From NCBI GenBank assembly GCA_011322005.1, contig DROE01000157.1:1-6942 (forward strand): 6,942 bases of DNA. Direction: 5' to 3'. Both the position numbers and the translations under genes were made by a program. Source of the DNA: Devosia sp. GTDB taxonomy: Bacteria; Pseudomonadota; Alphaproteobacteria; Rhizobiales; Devosiaceae. Positions within the stretch are counted from its first letter, which is position 1; every line of letters begins with the position of its first letter. Positions 1 to 5,788 of this stretch are shown piece by piece. Under the pieces are notes generated by a model that worked only from the letters and a program-made list of their open reading frames with translations, did not search any database and was not told where the DNA came from.

Positions 1-894
1 CGAACCCAGAGCATTCCAGTAACCGGTATTGTCAGCAGCGATAGCACCACGTACCCGGAACATATCCAGATCAGCAGTGATACCGGCCTGTACGCCCCAG
101 TTTTCAATGGCGCCGTCAAGAACACCACCGGCAAGAACGGTCAGGTTTGCGTCAACAGTGTCGCCATCATAAGCGATCACACCAACCGCAGTTCCATCAC
201 CGGCAGCTGTGCCAGAGTTGATGTTTTCAAGACCGGCGGCTACAGAGAAGCCGTCACCCAGATCAGAAGTAACCTGAATCACATGACCACCGGTGCCAAG
301 AAACGCTGCGTTTCCGCTCACACCGCCAACCATGGAAGCGTTGAACAGACCCAGATAGTTGAACGGATCTTCATTGTCGAAATTGGCGATGGTGCCCTTC
401 TGGCCAGCCATCAGAACCGTGCTGTCACCAACGGATACGTAGGCATCACCAACACCGAATGTAACGGTAGTTGCAACGGTGCTGCCCTCATTAACAACGC
501 TGTAAGCATTGGTATAGTCAATCTGGATCACAGCCATGGCGGTGCCGAAGCTGCTGTCAGCAGAAGCTTCGAAGCGGAGCCATGCCTCAACGGTGGAGTT
601 CCAGTCCAGTTCGAACGGAGGAACGCCACCCGGAGCCATATGTGTATAGCTGCTGCCGGTGAGCAGGTTGTTGGCATAAACGGTGGTGAGGTTATAGTCG
701 CCCCAGGTGAAGTCGTAGTTTACGCCACCAGTGATCTGCAGGCAGTTGGTATCTGAGGAGATGGTCAGGCCGGAAATACCCAGCGCATCGCAAACATCCA
801 GATTAGTCAGAACAGTACCCAGATCGGCAGCCATTGCACCGGTCGAAAGACCCGCTGCAGCTACAGAACCGAGGATAAGGCTCTTGATTTTCAT
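1..894 (-). CDS. Alphaproteobacterial outer-membrane porin (Porin_2 type), 3' end outside window
   Basis: This is a general-diffusion porin precursor, expected to form a trimeric beta-barrel in the outer membrane. The ATG at 894-892 follows a strong ribosome site, GGAGGT (905-900), with a 5-nt gap. The reading frame is open to position 1, giving 298 visible residues and no stop, so the C-terminal strands are missing. Residues 1-22 form a signal peptide: a basic MKIK start, a hydrophobic core, and a likely cleavage at AMA|AD. The mature protein begins with a VCDALG...SSDTNCLQITGG stretch containing Cys35 and Cys51. This matches the 'VCDAYG...TCLRIGG' start that I recall for rhizobial porins. 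The rest alternates short polar and hydrophobic strands, as in a barrel, with repeated Gly-Asp turns. The mature visible part has about 30 Asp/Glu but only 4 Lys/Arg (R107, K166, R280, R282). Family assignment is confident; pore selectivity is not known. Confidence 0.9.
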   Translation of the reverse strand, partial: MKIKSLILGSVAAAGLSTGAMAADLGTVLTNLDVCDALGISGLTISSDTNCLQITGGVNYDFTWGDYNLTTVYANNLLTGSSYTHMAPGGVPPFELDWNSTVEAWLRFEASADSSFGTAMAVIQIDYTNAYSVVNEGSTVATTVTFGVGDAYVSVGDSTVLMAGQKGTIANFDNEDPFNYLGLFNASMVGGVSGNAAFLGTGGHVIQVTSDLGDGFSVAAGLENINSGTAAGDGTAVGVIAYDGDTVDANLTVLAGGVLDGAIENWGVQAGITADLDMFRVRGAIAADNTGYWNALGS

Positions 895-925
895 AGTTGA
901 CCTCCAAAGTCAGTCATTTGAGTGT

Positions 926-939
926 GCCGGCAAGCCGGC
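926..939 (-). repeat. Short GC-rich inverted repeat in porin leader
   Basis: Two copies of GCCGGC (926-931 and 934-939) are separated by AA. In RNA this gives a 5-bp GC stem with a 4-nt loop. It ends about 20 nt upstream of the porin ribosome site on the minus strand, so it should lie in the 5' untranslated leader of the porin mRNA. A role in mRNA stability or ribosome access is inference only. Confidence 0.45.
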
Positions 940-940
940 G

Positions 941-1002
941 GTTTGTCGAAACGCGATCACACCTAGTTGGTTCTACGTTGTGGCCGCGTTCGACCGACAA
1001 AC
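941..1002 (-). repeat. Long imperfect inverted repeat in porin leader
   Basis: The left arm has GTTTGTCG (941-948) then AACGCG (950-955). The right arm has CGCGTT (985-990) then CGACAAAC (995-1002). Fourteen bases pair in two blocks, interrupted by 1 nt on the left and 4 nt on the right, around a loop of 29 nt. Together with the repeat at 926-939 this would give the porin mRNA a two-hairpin leader. It could be a stability or regulatory element, or an operator read as DNA. The sequence alone does not decide. Confidence 0.45.
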
Positions 1003-1116
1003 GATCCCATGCATGGATTCGCAAGGATGACCATAAGGATGTGTACCGGGGACGCAATATGGTTTTTGGCGTTTGGGGCCAACCTGAAACAGTTGCCGCC
1101 TACTTGTTGCAGATTC

Positions 1117-1177
1117 AACACACTTGGCGTAACCAACTGTTAATCTCTCGTACTTTTCCCTTAAGTTGGTGTGTGTT
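1117..1177. repeat. Bulged inverted repeat in divergent promoter region
   Basis: AACACAC (1117-1123) pairs with GTGTGTT (1171-1177), and ACCAACT (1132-1138) pairs with AGTTGGT (1164-1170). The right arm is continuous; the left arm carries an 8-nt insertion (1124-1131), and the loop is 25 nt. The AGTTGGT unit occurs again at 965-971. The repeat sits roughly 75-135 bases upstream of the SDR start, a typical place for a regulator-binding site, but it could also form a transcript hairpin. No regulator can be named. Confidence 0.4.
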
Positions 1178-1250
1178 TTAACAAAAACGCAACCATAAGC
1201 GGTGCGGGTTGAGATGCCCCTGTTCGCAAAATCATCAGGAAAGAGGCCCT

Positions 1251-2006
1251 ATGAGCACGCAAAAAACCGCCCTGATCACCGGGGCAACATCGGGAATCGG
1301 GCGCGCTTGCGCCCTCGGGCTGGCACGGGCCGGATATAATATCGTTGTGAGCGGACGACGGGGCGGACGCCTGAAAGAAACGCTTGAAATGTCAGGGGCT
1401 GATGAAGCCAACACCCTTGGAGTGGTCGGCGATGTGACAGAGGAGGCCTCGGTGATGAATATGTTTGCCGAAGCAAAGGAAAAATTCGGGCGCATCGATG
1501 TGGTGTTCAACAATGCGGGGAGGTTCCTGCCCGCCGCACGTATTGACGATACCAGCCTTGAAACCTTTCAGGAGGGTATCAACGTCAACCTTGTCGGAGC
1601 GTTTCTTGTGGCGCGCGAAGCATTCCGCCACATGCGCGATCAGTCGCCGCAAGGGGGACGTATCATCAACAATGGCTCGATTTCAGCTTATGTTCCGCGT
1701 CCGAACGCCGTACCCTACAATACCTCCAAGCACGCCATCTCCGGGCTGACCAAGTCCATTTCGCTGGAGGGGCGCAACGTCAACATTGCCTGCTCGCAGA
1801 TCGATATCGGCAATGCGGCCACCGATATGACCGCTAAAATGGAGACCGGAATGCTCCAGGCCAACGGCACAATCGCGCCTGAACCAACATTTGATGTTGA
1901 ACATGTGGTTGATGCAGTGATCTATATAGCGGGGTTGCCGCTGAACGCCAATGTGCAGTTCATGACCGTCATGGCCACCACCATGCCCTATGTCGGGAGA
2001 GGCTGA
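1251..2006 (+). CDS. Classical short-chain dehydrogenase/reductase (SDR), substrate unknown
   Basis: This is a 251-residue cytosolic oxidoreductase with a Rossmann fold, the usual length for classical SDRs. The cofactor motif TGATSGIG is at residues 10-17 and the structural NNAG at 87-90. The catalytic set is Asn113, Ser143 and the Tyr156-x3-Lys160 pair; Ser143 is 13 residues before Tyr156, as expected. Two arginines at the end of the second strand (SGRR, 34-37) suggest NADP(H) rather than NAD(H). The ATG at 1251 was chosen because AGGAAAGAGG (1237-1246) lies just upstream and homology begins at once. An in-frame ATG at 1209 would add 14 residues unlike an SDR N-terminus. The C-terminal part, with QIDIGNAATDMT near 183-194, resembles a common uncharacterised SDR group. 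The fhs gene follows after 52 nt on the same strand, so co-transcription is likely, but the substrate cannot be told. Confidence 0.92.
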   Translation: MSTQKTALITGATSGIGRACALGLARAGYNIVVSGRRGGRLKETLEMSGADEANTLGVVGDVTEEASVMNMFAEAKEKFGRIDVVFNNAGRFLPAARIDDTSLETFQEGINVNLVGAFLVAREAFRHMRDQSPQGGRIINNGSISAYVPRPNAVPYNTSKHAISGLTKSISLEGRNVNIACSQIDIGNAATDMTAKMETGMLQANGTIAPEPTFDVEHVVDAVIYIAGLPLNANVQFMTVMATTMPYVGRG

Positions 2007-2058
2007 CCCCCCTCACCCGAATAATTACACTGCCAACGCCAAGGAACCTCCGCAAATC

Positions 2059-3741
2059 ATGAGCAACGAAATCAAGAGCGATATCGAGATCGCGCGCTCC
2101 GCCGAGATGAAATCCATTCTTGAAATCGGGGCTAACCTGGGGATCGGTGCTGATGCGCTGGAGCCCTACGGGCACCATAAAGCCAAGCTGAATGATGATT
2201 TTATTCAAAGCCTTGACGGGCGGCCCGATGGCAAGCTGATTCTGGTCACCGCCATCACGCCCACCCCTGCGGGGGAAGGAAAGACTACAACCACGGTTGG
2301 TCTGGGCGATGGCATGCGCCGCATGGGAAAGAAGGCCGCTATATGTTTGCGCGAGCCCTCGCTTGGCCCCTGTTTTGGCATGAAGGGGGGAGCCGCGGGA
2401 GGCGGATATGCCCAGATCGTACCCATGGAAGACATCAACCTGCACTTTACCGGCGACTTTCACGCCATTGGAGCTGCGCACAATCTGCTTTCGGCAATGA
2501 TTGACAATCATATCTATTGGGGCAATACGCTGGAAATCGACGCCCGCCGGGTCAGCTGGAAGCGGGTGGTGGACATGAACGACCGGGCTTTGCGCGATAT
2601 TGTGGCTTCCCTCGGGGGGGTGGCCAACGGATTCCCGCGCCAGAGCGGGTTTGACATCACCGTTGCCTCCGAAATCATGGCGATACTGTGCCTGACCACC
2701 GATCTGAGCGACCTGGAGAGCAGAATTGAAAAAATCGTCATCGGGCAGAACCGGGACCGGGAAAACATCACGGCAAAGCAACTCAATGCCGCCGGTGCGA
2801 TGAGTGTTCTGCTGCGCGATGCGCTCAAACCCAATCTGGTGCAGTCGCTGGAACACACGCCTGCCTTCGTCCACGGGGGACCTTTCGCCAACATCGCCCA
2901 CGGCTGCAACTCGCTGATTGCCACAAAGACCGCGCTGAAACTGGCGGATTATGTGATTACCGAAGCAGGGTTCGGGGCTGATCTGGGGGCGGAGAAGTTT
3001 TTCAACATCAAGTGCCGCAAGGGCAAGCTGAAACCCGATGCTGCGGTGATCGTTGCCACCATCAAGGCCCTGAAATTTCAGGGTGGAGCCCATGCCAATC
3101 AGCTAACACAGGCCAATATGGATGCCCTGAGTGGCGGGCTTGATAATCTGGGCCGGCATGTTCGAAATATGGGCCAGTTCGGGGTTCCGGTGCTGGTTGC
3201 CATCAACCGCTTTACCGACGACATAGCGGAGGAAGTCGCGGCGGTCATCGCCTATTGCAAAAAACTCGGTGTTTCCGCCCACGAATGCACCCACTGGGCT
3301 GAAGGGGGGGCTGGCGCAGCATCGCTGGCTGAAGAGGTGGTGCGCGTCGTTGACACGCACACCTCGCAGTTCCACACGCTTTATGATGACGATATGGAAC
3401 TGTGGCTCAAGGCCCGCCACATCGCGCGCACTCTATATGGCGCCGACGACATAATCGCCGAAAAGAAGGTGCGCGACCAGTTTCAGGCTTTTCAGGATCA
3501 GGGCTTTGGCAACCTGCCGGTGTGCATGGCCAAGACGCCCTATAGTTTTTCCACCGACCCTTTGCTCAAGGGCGCGCCGACCCATCATGTGGTGCCCATC
3601 CGCGAGGTCAGGCTTTCGGCCGGTGCCGGGTTCATCGTTGCCGTATGCGGAGATATTATGACCATGCCCGGACTGCCCCGCCACCCGGCAGCCGAAAGCA
3701 TCGGCATTGGCGAAAACGGGGAAACCGTGGGGCTGTTTTAG
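2059..3741 (+). CDS. fhs: Formate-tetrahydrofolate ligase (10-formyl-THF synthetase)
   Basis: This cytosolic enzyme joins formate to tetrahydrofolate using ATP and makes 10-formyl-THF for purine synthesis, initiator-tRNA formylation and the one-carbon pool. The product is 560 residues, the normal length. Visible motifs are the ATP-binding loop TPAGEGKTT (69-77), the first family signature GMKGGAAGGGY (107-117), the second signature region VATIKALKFQGG (332-343) and the late MPGLP (536-540). I chose the ATG at 2059 because SDIEIA and LEPYG, typical of the family N-terminus, follow directly. The ATG at 1990 lies inside the SDR gene and would add 23 unrelated residues. A purine stretch AAGGAA (2041-2046) is the only ribosome site seen, and at 12 nt it is rather distant. 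The second signature departs from the pattern I recall: Lys for Arg and Gln for His/Asn. The fold and active-site loops otherwise look intact, so an active enzyme is expected. Confidence 0.96.
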   Translation: MSNEIKSDIEIARSAEMKSILEIGANLGIGADALEPYGHHKAKLNDDFIQSLDGRPDGKLILVTAITPTPAGEGKTTTTVGLGDGMRRMGKKAAICLREPSLGPCFGMKGGAAGGGYAQIVPMEDINLHFTGDFHAIGAAHNLLSAMIDNHIYWGNTLEIDARRVSWKRVVDMNDRALRDIVASLGGVANGFPRQSGFDITVASEIMAILCLTTDLSDLESRIEKIVIGQNRDRENITAKQLNAAGAMSVLLRDALKPNLVQSLEHTPAFVHGGPFANIAHGCNSLIATKTALKLADYVITEAGFGADLGAEKFFNIKCRKGKLKPDAAVIVATIKALKFQGGAHANQLTQANMDALSGGLDNLGRHVRNMGQFGVPVLVAINRFTDDIAEEVAAVIAYCKKLGVSAHECTHWAEGGAGAASLAEEVVRVVDTHTSQFHTLYDDDMELWLKARHIARTLYGADDIIAEKKVRDQFQAFQDQGFGNLPVCMAKTPYSFSTDPLLKGAPTHHVVPIREVRLSAGAGFIVAVCGDIMTMPGLPRHPAAESIGIGENGETVGLF

Positions 3742-3808
3742 ACGGAAGCGCCCTCACAGGTTGATTCTGGTTTTGGTAACTAACGTGTTGATCTAACGCA
3801 CTTCCGGG
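3742..3808. other. Convergent gap between fhs and proC, no strong terminator
   Basis: Both flanking genes end here, so a bidirectional terminator would be expected. The only symmetry I find is CGGAAG-CG (3743-3750) against CG-CA-CTTCCG (3797-3806): eight pairs with a 2-nt bulge and a loop of 46 nt. There is no T-run directly after it on either strand. This is too weak to call an intrinsic terminator. Confidence 0.35.
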
Positions 3809-4636
3809 TCACTTACCCTTAATCTCAGCCAGTTCACGGGAGCGTTTAACGCAAGCGTTGGCGGTGTTGGTGATAAGTTCATTCAGGCCCGGTGTGCCCT
3901 GCAACACTTCAAGGGCGGCCAGTGTCGTGCCGCCGGGGCTGCACACCTGTTTGCGCAGGTCGGCGGGGTCGCGGTTCTCCTTCATCAGGGCGGCGGCCCC
4001 CAGAACGGTGTCGATGGCCAGATCATGGCCCAGTTCTTTGCTCAGGCCCAGGGGTTCGGCGGCGGCGGCAAGGGCTTCGGCAAGGGCGAACACGTAAGCG
4101 GGACTGCTGCCCGAAATTGCGGTCACCGCGTGCAATAATTCCTCATCATCAACCCAGCGCAAAGAGCCCACGGCACCCATGATGGACTTCGTGATATTCC
4201 GATGGATGTCGGTTGCCTGCTCGCTGGCCACCGCCACCGTGGCTGAGAGGCCCACTTCTGCGGCGAGGTTGGGCATGGTGCGCACCACCGGCTGGCCGGA
4301 TCTGGAGAGGCTCTGAATGCGCTCAATGGAAAACCCGGCGGCAATGGAAATTATCACACCGGTTTTGTTCAAAAAAGCAACCAGCGGCGGCAGGGCCTGT
4401 TCGATCATTTGCGGTTTGACGGCGAGCACCAGCGCATCGGCGCGATAATCAGCCGGGAGTTCGGCAATATCCTGAATGCCAAGCACGCCCAGGTTTTCAG
4501 CAAAACCGACGGCGACACCGGGGGTGGGGTCGAGAACACAAACCCCGGCACCCAATTTTACAGTTTTTGCCCAGCCGCGCAGGATGGCTCCACCCATGCG
4601 TCCGGCACCGAGAAATAAAATGTTGGAAGAGGTCAT
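3809..4636 (-). CDS. proC: Pyrroline-5-carboxylate reductase
   Basis: The enzyme reduces 1-pyrroline-5-carboxylate to L-proline with NAD(P)H, the last step of proline synthesis, in the cytosol. The product is 275 residues, close to the family norm. It has the nucleotide loop GAGRMG (10-15), VKPQ (73-76), RTMPN (119-123), AISGSSPAY (173-181) and the C-terminal family signature around QVCSPGGTT (230-238), where Cys232 sits at a position often Thr. The start is the ATG at 4636. It has GGAG (4649-4646) at 9 nt, and the dinucleotide-binding strand NILFLGAG begins at residue 5. A TTG at 4651 in the same frame would add five residues but overlaps that ribosome site. The ATG overlaps the TGA of the decayed gene upstream (ATGA), so proC was probably translationally coupled to it. 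No promoter of its own was identified. Confidence 0.96.
   Translation of the reverse strand: MTSSNILFLGAGRMGGAILRGWAKTVKLGAGVCVLDPTPGVAVGFAENLGVLGIQDIAELPADYRADALVLAVKPQMIEQALPPLVAFLNKTGVIISIAAGFSIERIQSLSRSGQPVVRTMPNLAAEVGLSATVAVASEQATDIHRNITKSIMGAVGSLRWVDDEELLHAVTAISGSSPAYVFALAEALAAAAEPLGLSKELGHDLAIDTVLGAAALMKENRDPADLRKQVCSPGGTTLAALEVLQGTPGLNELITNTANACVKRSRELAEIKGK
4633..4636 (-). promoter_or_regulatory. ATGA stop-start overlap of the GNAT remnant and proC
   Basis: On the minus strand the proC ATG (4636-4634) shares bases with the TGA (4635-4633) that ends the last reading frame of the acyltransferase remnant. This arrangement is typical of translational coupling. The proC ribosome site GGAG (4649-4646) lies within the last codons of the remnant. 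Because the remnant is frameshifted, ribosomes starting at its own start should not reach this site. Confidence 0.7.
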
Positions 4637-5214
4637 TGATGAGGTCTCCAATACCGCCCGTTGTTTGAGGGCTTTTGTGCGATGCTTTTCTCATACATGC
4701 GATGGGTTTTACAGCGCTTGCCGCCCATTTGTTCGGCGGCGCGGTTCATCATGGTGTTGGTTTCCAGTATCTGGCTCATTTCAGCGTTCAAATATCCCTT
4801 GCGCTGGGCCTCCTGATATTGGTGCGCATACATGACGGCGTCGAAGCTCCTGCCCCTGAAGGCTTCCAGTACGCCCATTATCATCACGCGGATGGATTTT
4901 ATCGCACCGGGACGCGAATACCAGAGAATCTTGAGCAGGCCGAAGGGAAGCAACCGCCCGTCGCGCACCTTTAATCATTGCTTCGTTGAGGTGGGGCACG
5001 GCCACGCTGAAGCCGACAAGCTCCCCGTCTTCTTTTTCGGCCATAAAAATCAGGTCGAGGCCGGCAATCTGTTTGAGGTTTTTCACCAGCAACTCAAACT
5101 GCTGCACACGCAAGAGGGGCGCCCATTGTTTGTTGCCGGCCTGAACAATATAAGGCACGTCCACAAACTTTTGAACGTGGCGCCGTCGTCGGCCGCTTTA
5201 ATTTCAAATTCCAA
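4633..5214 (-). pseudogene. Decayed GNAT-type N-acyltransferase, two frameshifts and internal deletion
   Basis: Three pieces in two reading frames join into one recognisable protein. Piece 1 starts at a TTG (5214-5212) with GGAG (5227-5224) 9 nt upstream and reads EFEIKAADDGATF. Near 5169-5172 (a run of four A) one base appears lost; the next frame continues with KFVDVPY...WAPLLR, which fits the N-terminus I recall for roughly 370-390-residue GNAT proteins ('FIELPYRLY..DPNWVPPLR'). It then passes directly to VKNLKQIAGLDLIFMAEK and VGFSVAVPHLNEAMIK, which fit the family's C-terminal domain, so about 200 middle residues seem deleted. Near 4969 one extra base moves the frame again, and DGRLLPFGLLKILW to TMMNRAAEQMG and MYEKSIAQ completes the domain. 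The acetyl-CoA loop reads RGRSFDA, where RGRGxDA is expected. The two indels cancel, but the intervening stretch in the original frame has a stop codon (TGA), so full translation is not expected. Its natural substrate is unknown. Confidence 0.75.
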
Positions 5215-5284
5215 CTTGCGCAACTCCGTCAGTGCCCCGGCAAAGGGCCGGTGCATTGAAGAGCAAACCTGATACAGGGCCTGA
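5215..5284. other. Short divergent gap between GNAT remnant and yaiI
   Basis: Seventy bases hold the old ribosome site of the remnant (GGAG, 5227-5224 on the minus strand) and that of yaiI (AGGG, 5276-5279). A small perfect hairpin, CCGGC (5237-5241) with GCCGG (5247-5251) and an AAAGG loop, lies between them. I see no clear promoter boxes for either direction, although the proC unit and yaiI would both need one here or nearby. Confidence 0.4.
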
Positions 5285-5779
5285 ATGGAAGAAGAAAGAG
5301 AAAGATCGCCTGAGGTGAGCCATAACGGCCCGAAAATTTACGTGGATGCTGATGCCTGCCCGGTGAAGCGCGAAATTCTCAGAATTGCCGATCGCGCCGG
5401 TGTGGTCACGGTTCTGGTGGCCAATGGCGGCCTGCGCCCCTCAAGCGACCCGATGGTGCGCCATGTGATTGTCGCTCATGGGGCCGATGTGGCGGACGAC
5501 TGGATCGTCGAGCAGGCAACGGCGCGTGATATCGTTGTCACCTCGGACATTCCGCTGGCCGACCGGGCGCTTGCCAAGGGCGCGTTTGTGCTGGGGCCGA
5601 CGGGAAAACCATTCACCCCCGATTCCATCGGCATGGCACTGGCCATGCGTGACCTCAAGCAGGATTTGCGCGAGAGCGGGGAAATCAAAGACTATAACGC
5701 CGGCTTTACGCAAAAAGACCGTCTGAATTTCACCAACGCTCTGGCCCAGGCGGTGCAGAACGCGCTCAAAGAAGGCTGA
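5285..5779 (+). CDS. yaiI: YaiI/YqxD family protein (DUF188, UPF0178)
   Basis: This small cytosolic protein belongs to a widespread family of unproven function with a PIN-like nuclease fold. The family pattern is clear: IYVDADACPVK (18-28), GADVADDWIV (66-75), VVTSDIPLA (84-92), a central TPDSI...MRDL stretch (111-124) and QKDRLNF near the end (143-149). The acidic residues Asp21, Asp23, Asp71 or Asp72 and Asp88 could form the metal site of a PIN-like fold, which is inference. With the ATG at 5285, preceded by AGGG (5276-5279) at 5 nt, the product is 164 residues. Homology to E. coli YaiI begins only at about residue 18. A GTG at 5315 would give a more usual 154 residues and remove a highly charged EEERER extension; the purine run at 5287-5304 could serve it. 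The start is therefore uncertain. The gene diverges from the decayed acyltransferase and converges on the GT87 gene 9 nt away. Confidence 0.9.
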   Translation: MEEERERSPEVSHNGPKIYVDADACPVKREILRIADRAGVVTVLVANGGLRPSSDPMVRHVIVAHGADVADDWIVEQATARDIVVTSDIPLADRALAKGAFVLGPTGKPFTPDSIGMALAMRDLKQDLRESGEIKDYNAGFTQKDRLNFTNALAQAVQNALKEG

Positions 5780-5788
5780 GTACCTCTC

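Larger units (their letters stand above)
895..1250. other. Divergent intergenic region between porin and SDR
   Basis: About 356 bases separate two divergently transcribed genes, so both promoters should lie here. I see no convincing gene: the short open frames across it lack ribosome sites and recognisable protein features. What it does hold is the porin ribosome site (900-905), two inverted repeats close to the porin start, a third bulged inverted repeat at 1117-1177, and the SDR ribosome site (1237-1246). A possible porin promoter on the minus strand pairs TTGCGT (1057-1052) with TATGGT (1035-1030) at 16-nt spacing, which would give a leader of about 130 nt. It matches the sigma-70 consensus only moderately. 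I found no clear promoter for the SDR gene. Confidence 0.6.

Noticed and set aside
283..756. 157-codon plus-strand open frame within the porin region
   Set aside because: It is antisense to the porin, which has a signal peptide, ribosome site and family pattern. The open frame is a shadow.
731..1181. Overlapping plus-strand open frames across the porin start and intergenic region
   Set aside because: They have no ribosome site or recognisable domain and cross the porin start; one runs through the inverted repeats.
1990..2058. Longer fhs form starting at 1990 inside the SDR gene
   Set aside because: The extra 23 residues do not resemble an FTHFS N-terminus, and family similarity starts just after the ATG at 2059.
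1969..3093. 374-codon open frame on the minus strand opposite SDR end and fhs
   Set aside because: It lies antisense to the strongly supported fhs gene, and its translation shows no family motif. Codon bias of fhs explains the open frame.
3743..3806. Possible bidirectional terminator between fhs and proC
   Set aside because: The arms are short and bulged, the loop is 46 nt, and no T-run follows on either strand.
4637..4651. TTG start for proC at 4651
   Set aside because: It overlaps the GGAG that serves the ATG at 4636, has only a weak site of its own, and adds residues before the normal N-terminus.
4832..5272. 146-codon plus-strand open frame opposite the GNAT remnant
   Set aside because: The minus strand carries clear GNAT-type protein similarity in this span, while the plus-strand frame has no recognisable motif or ribosome site.
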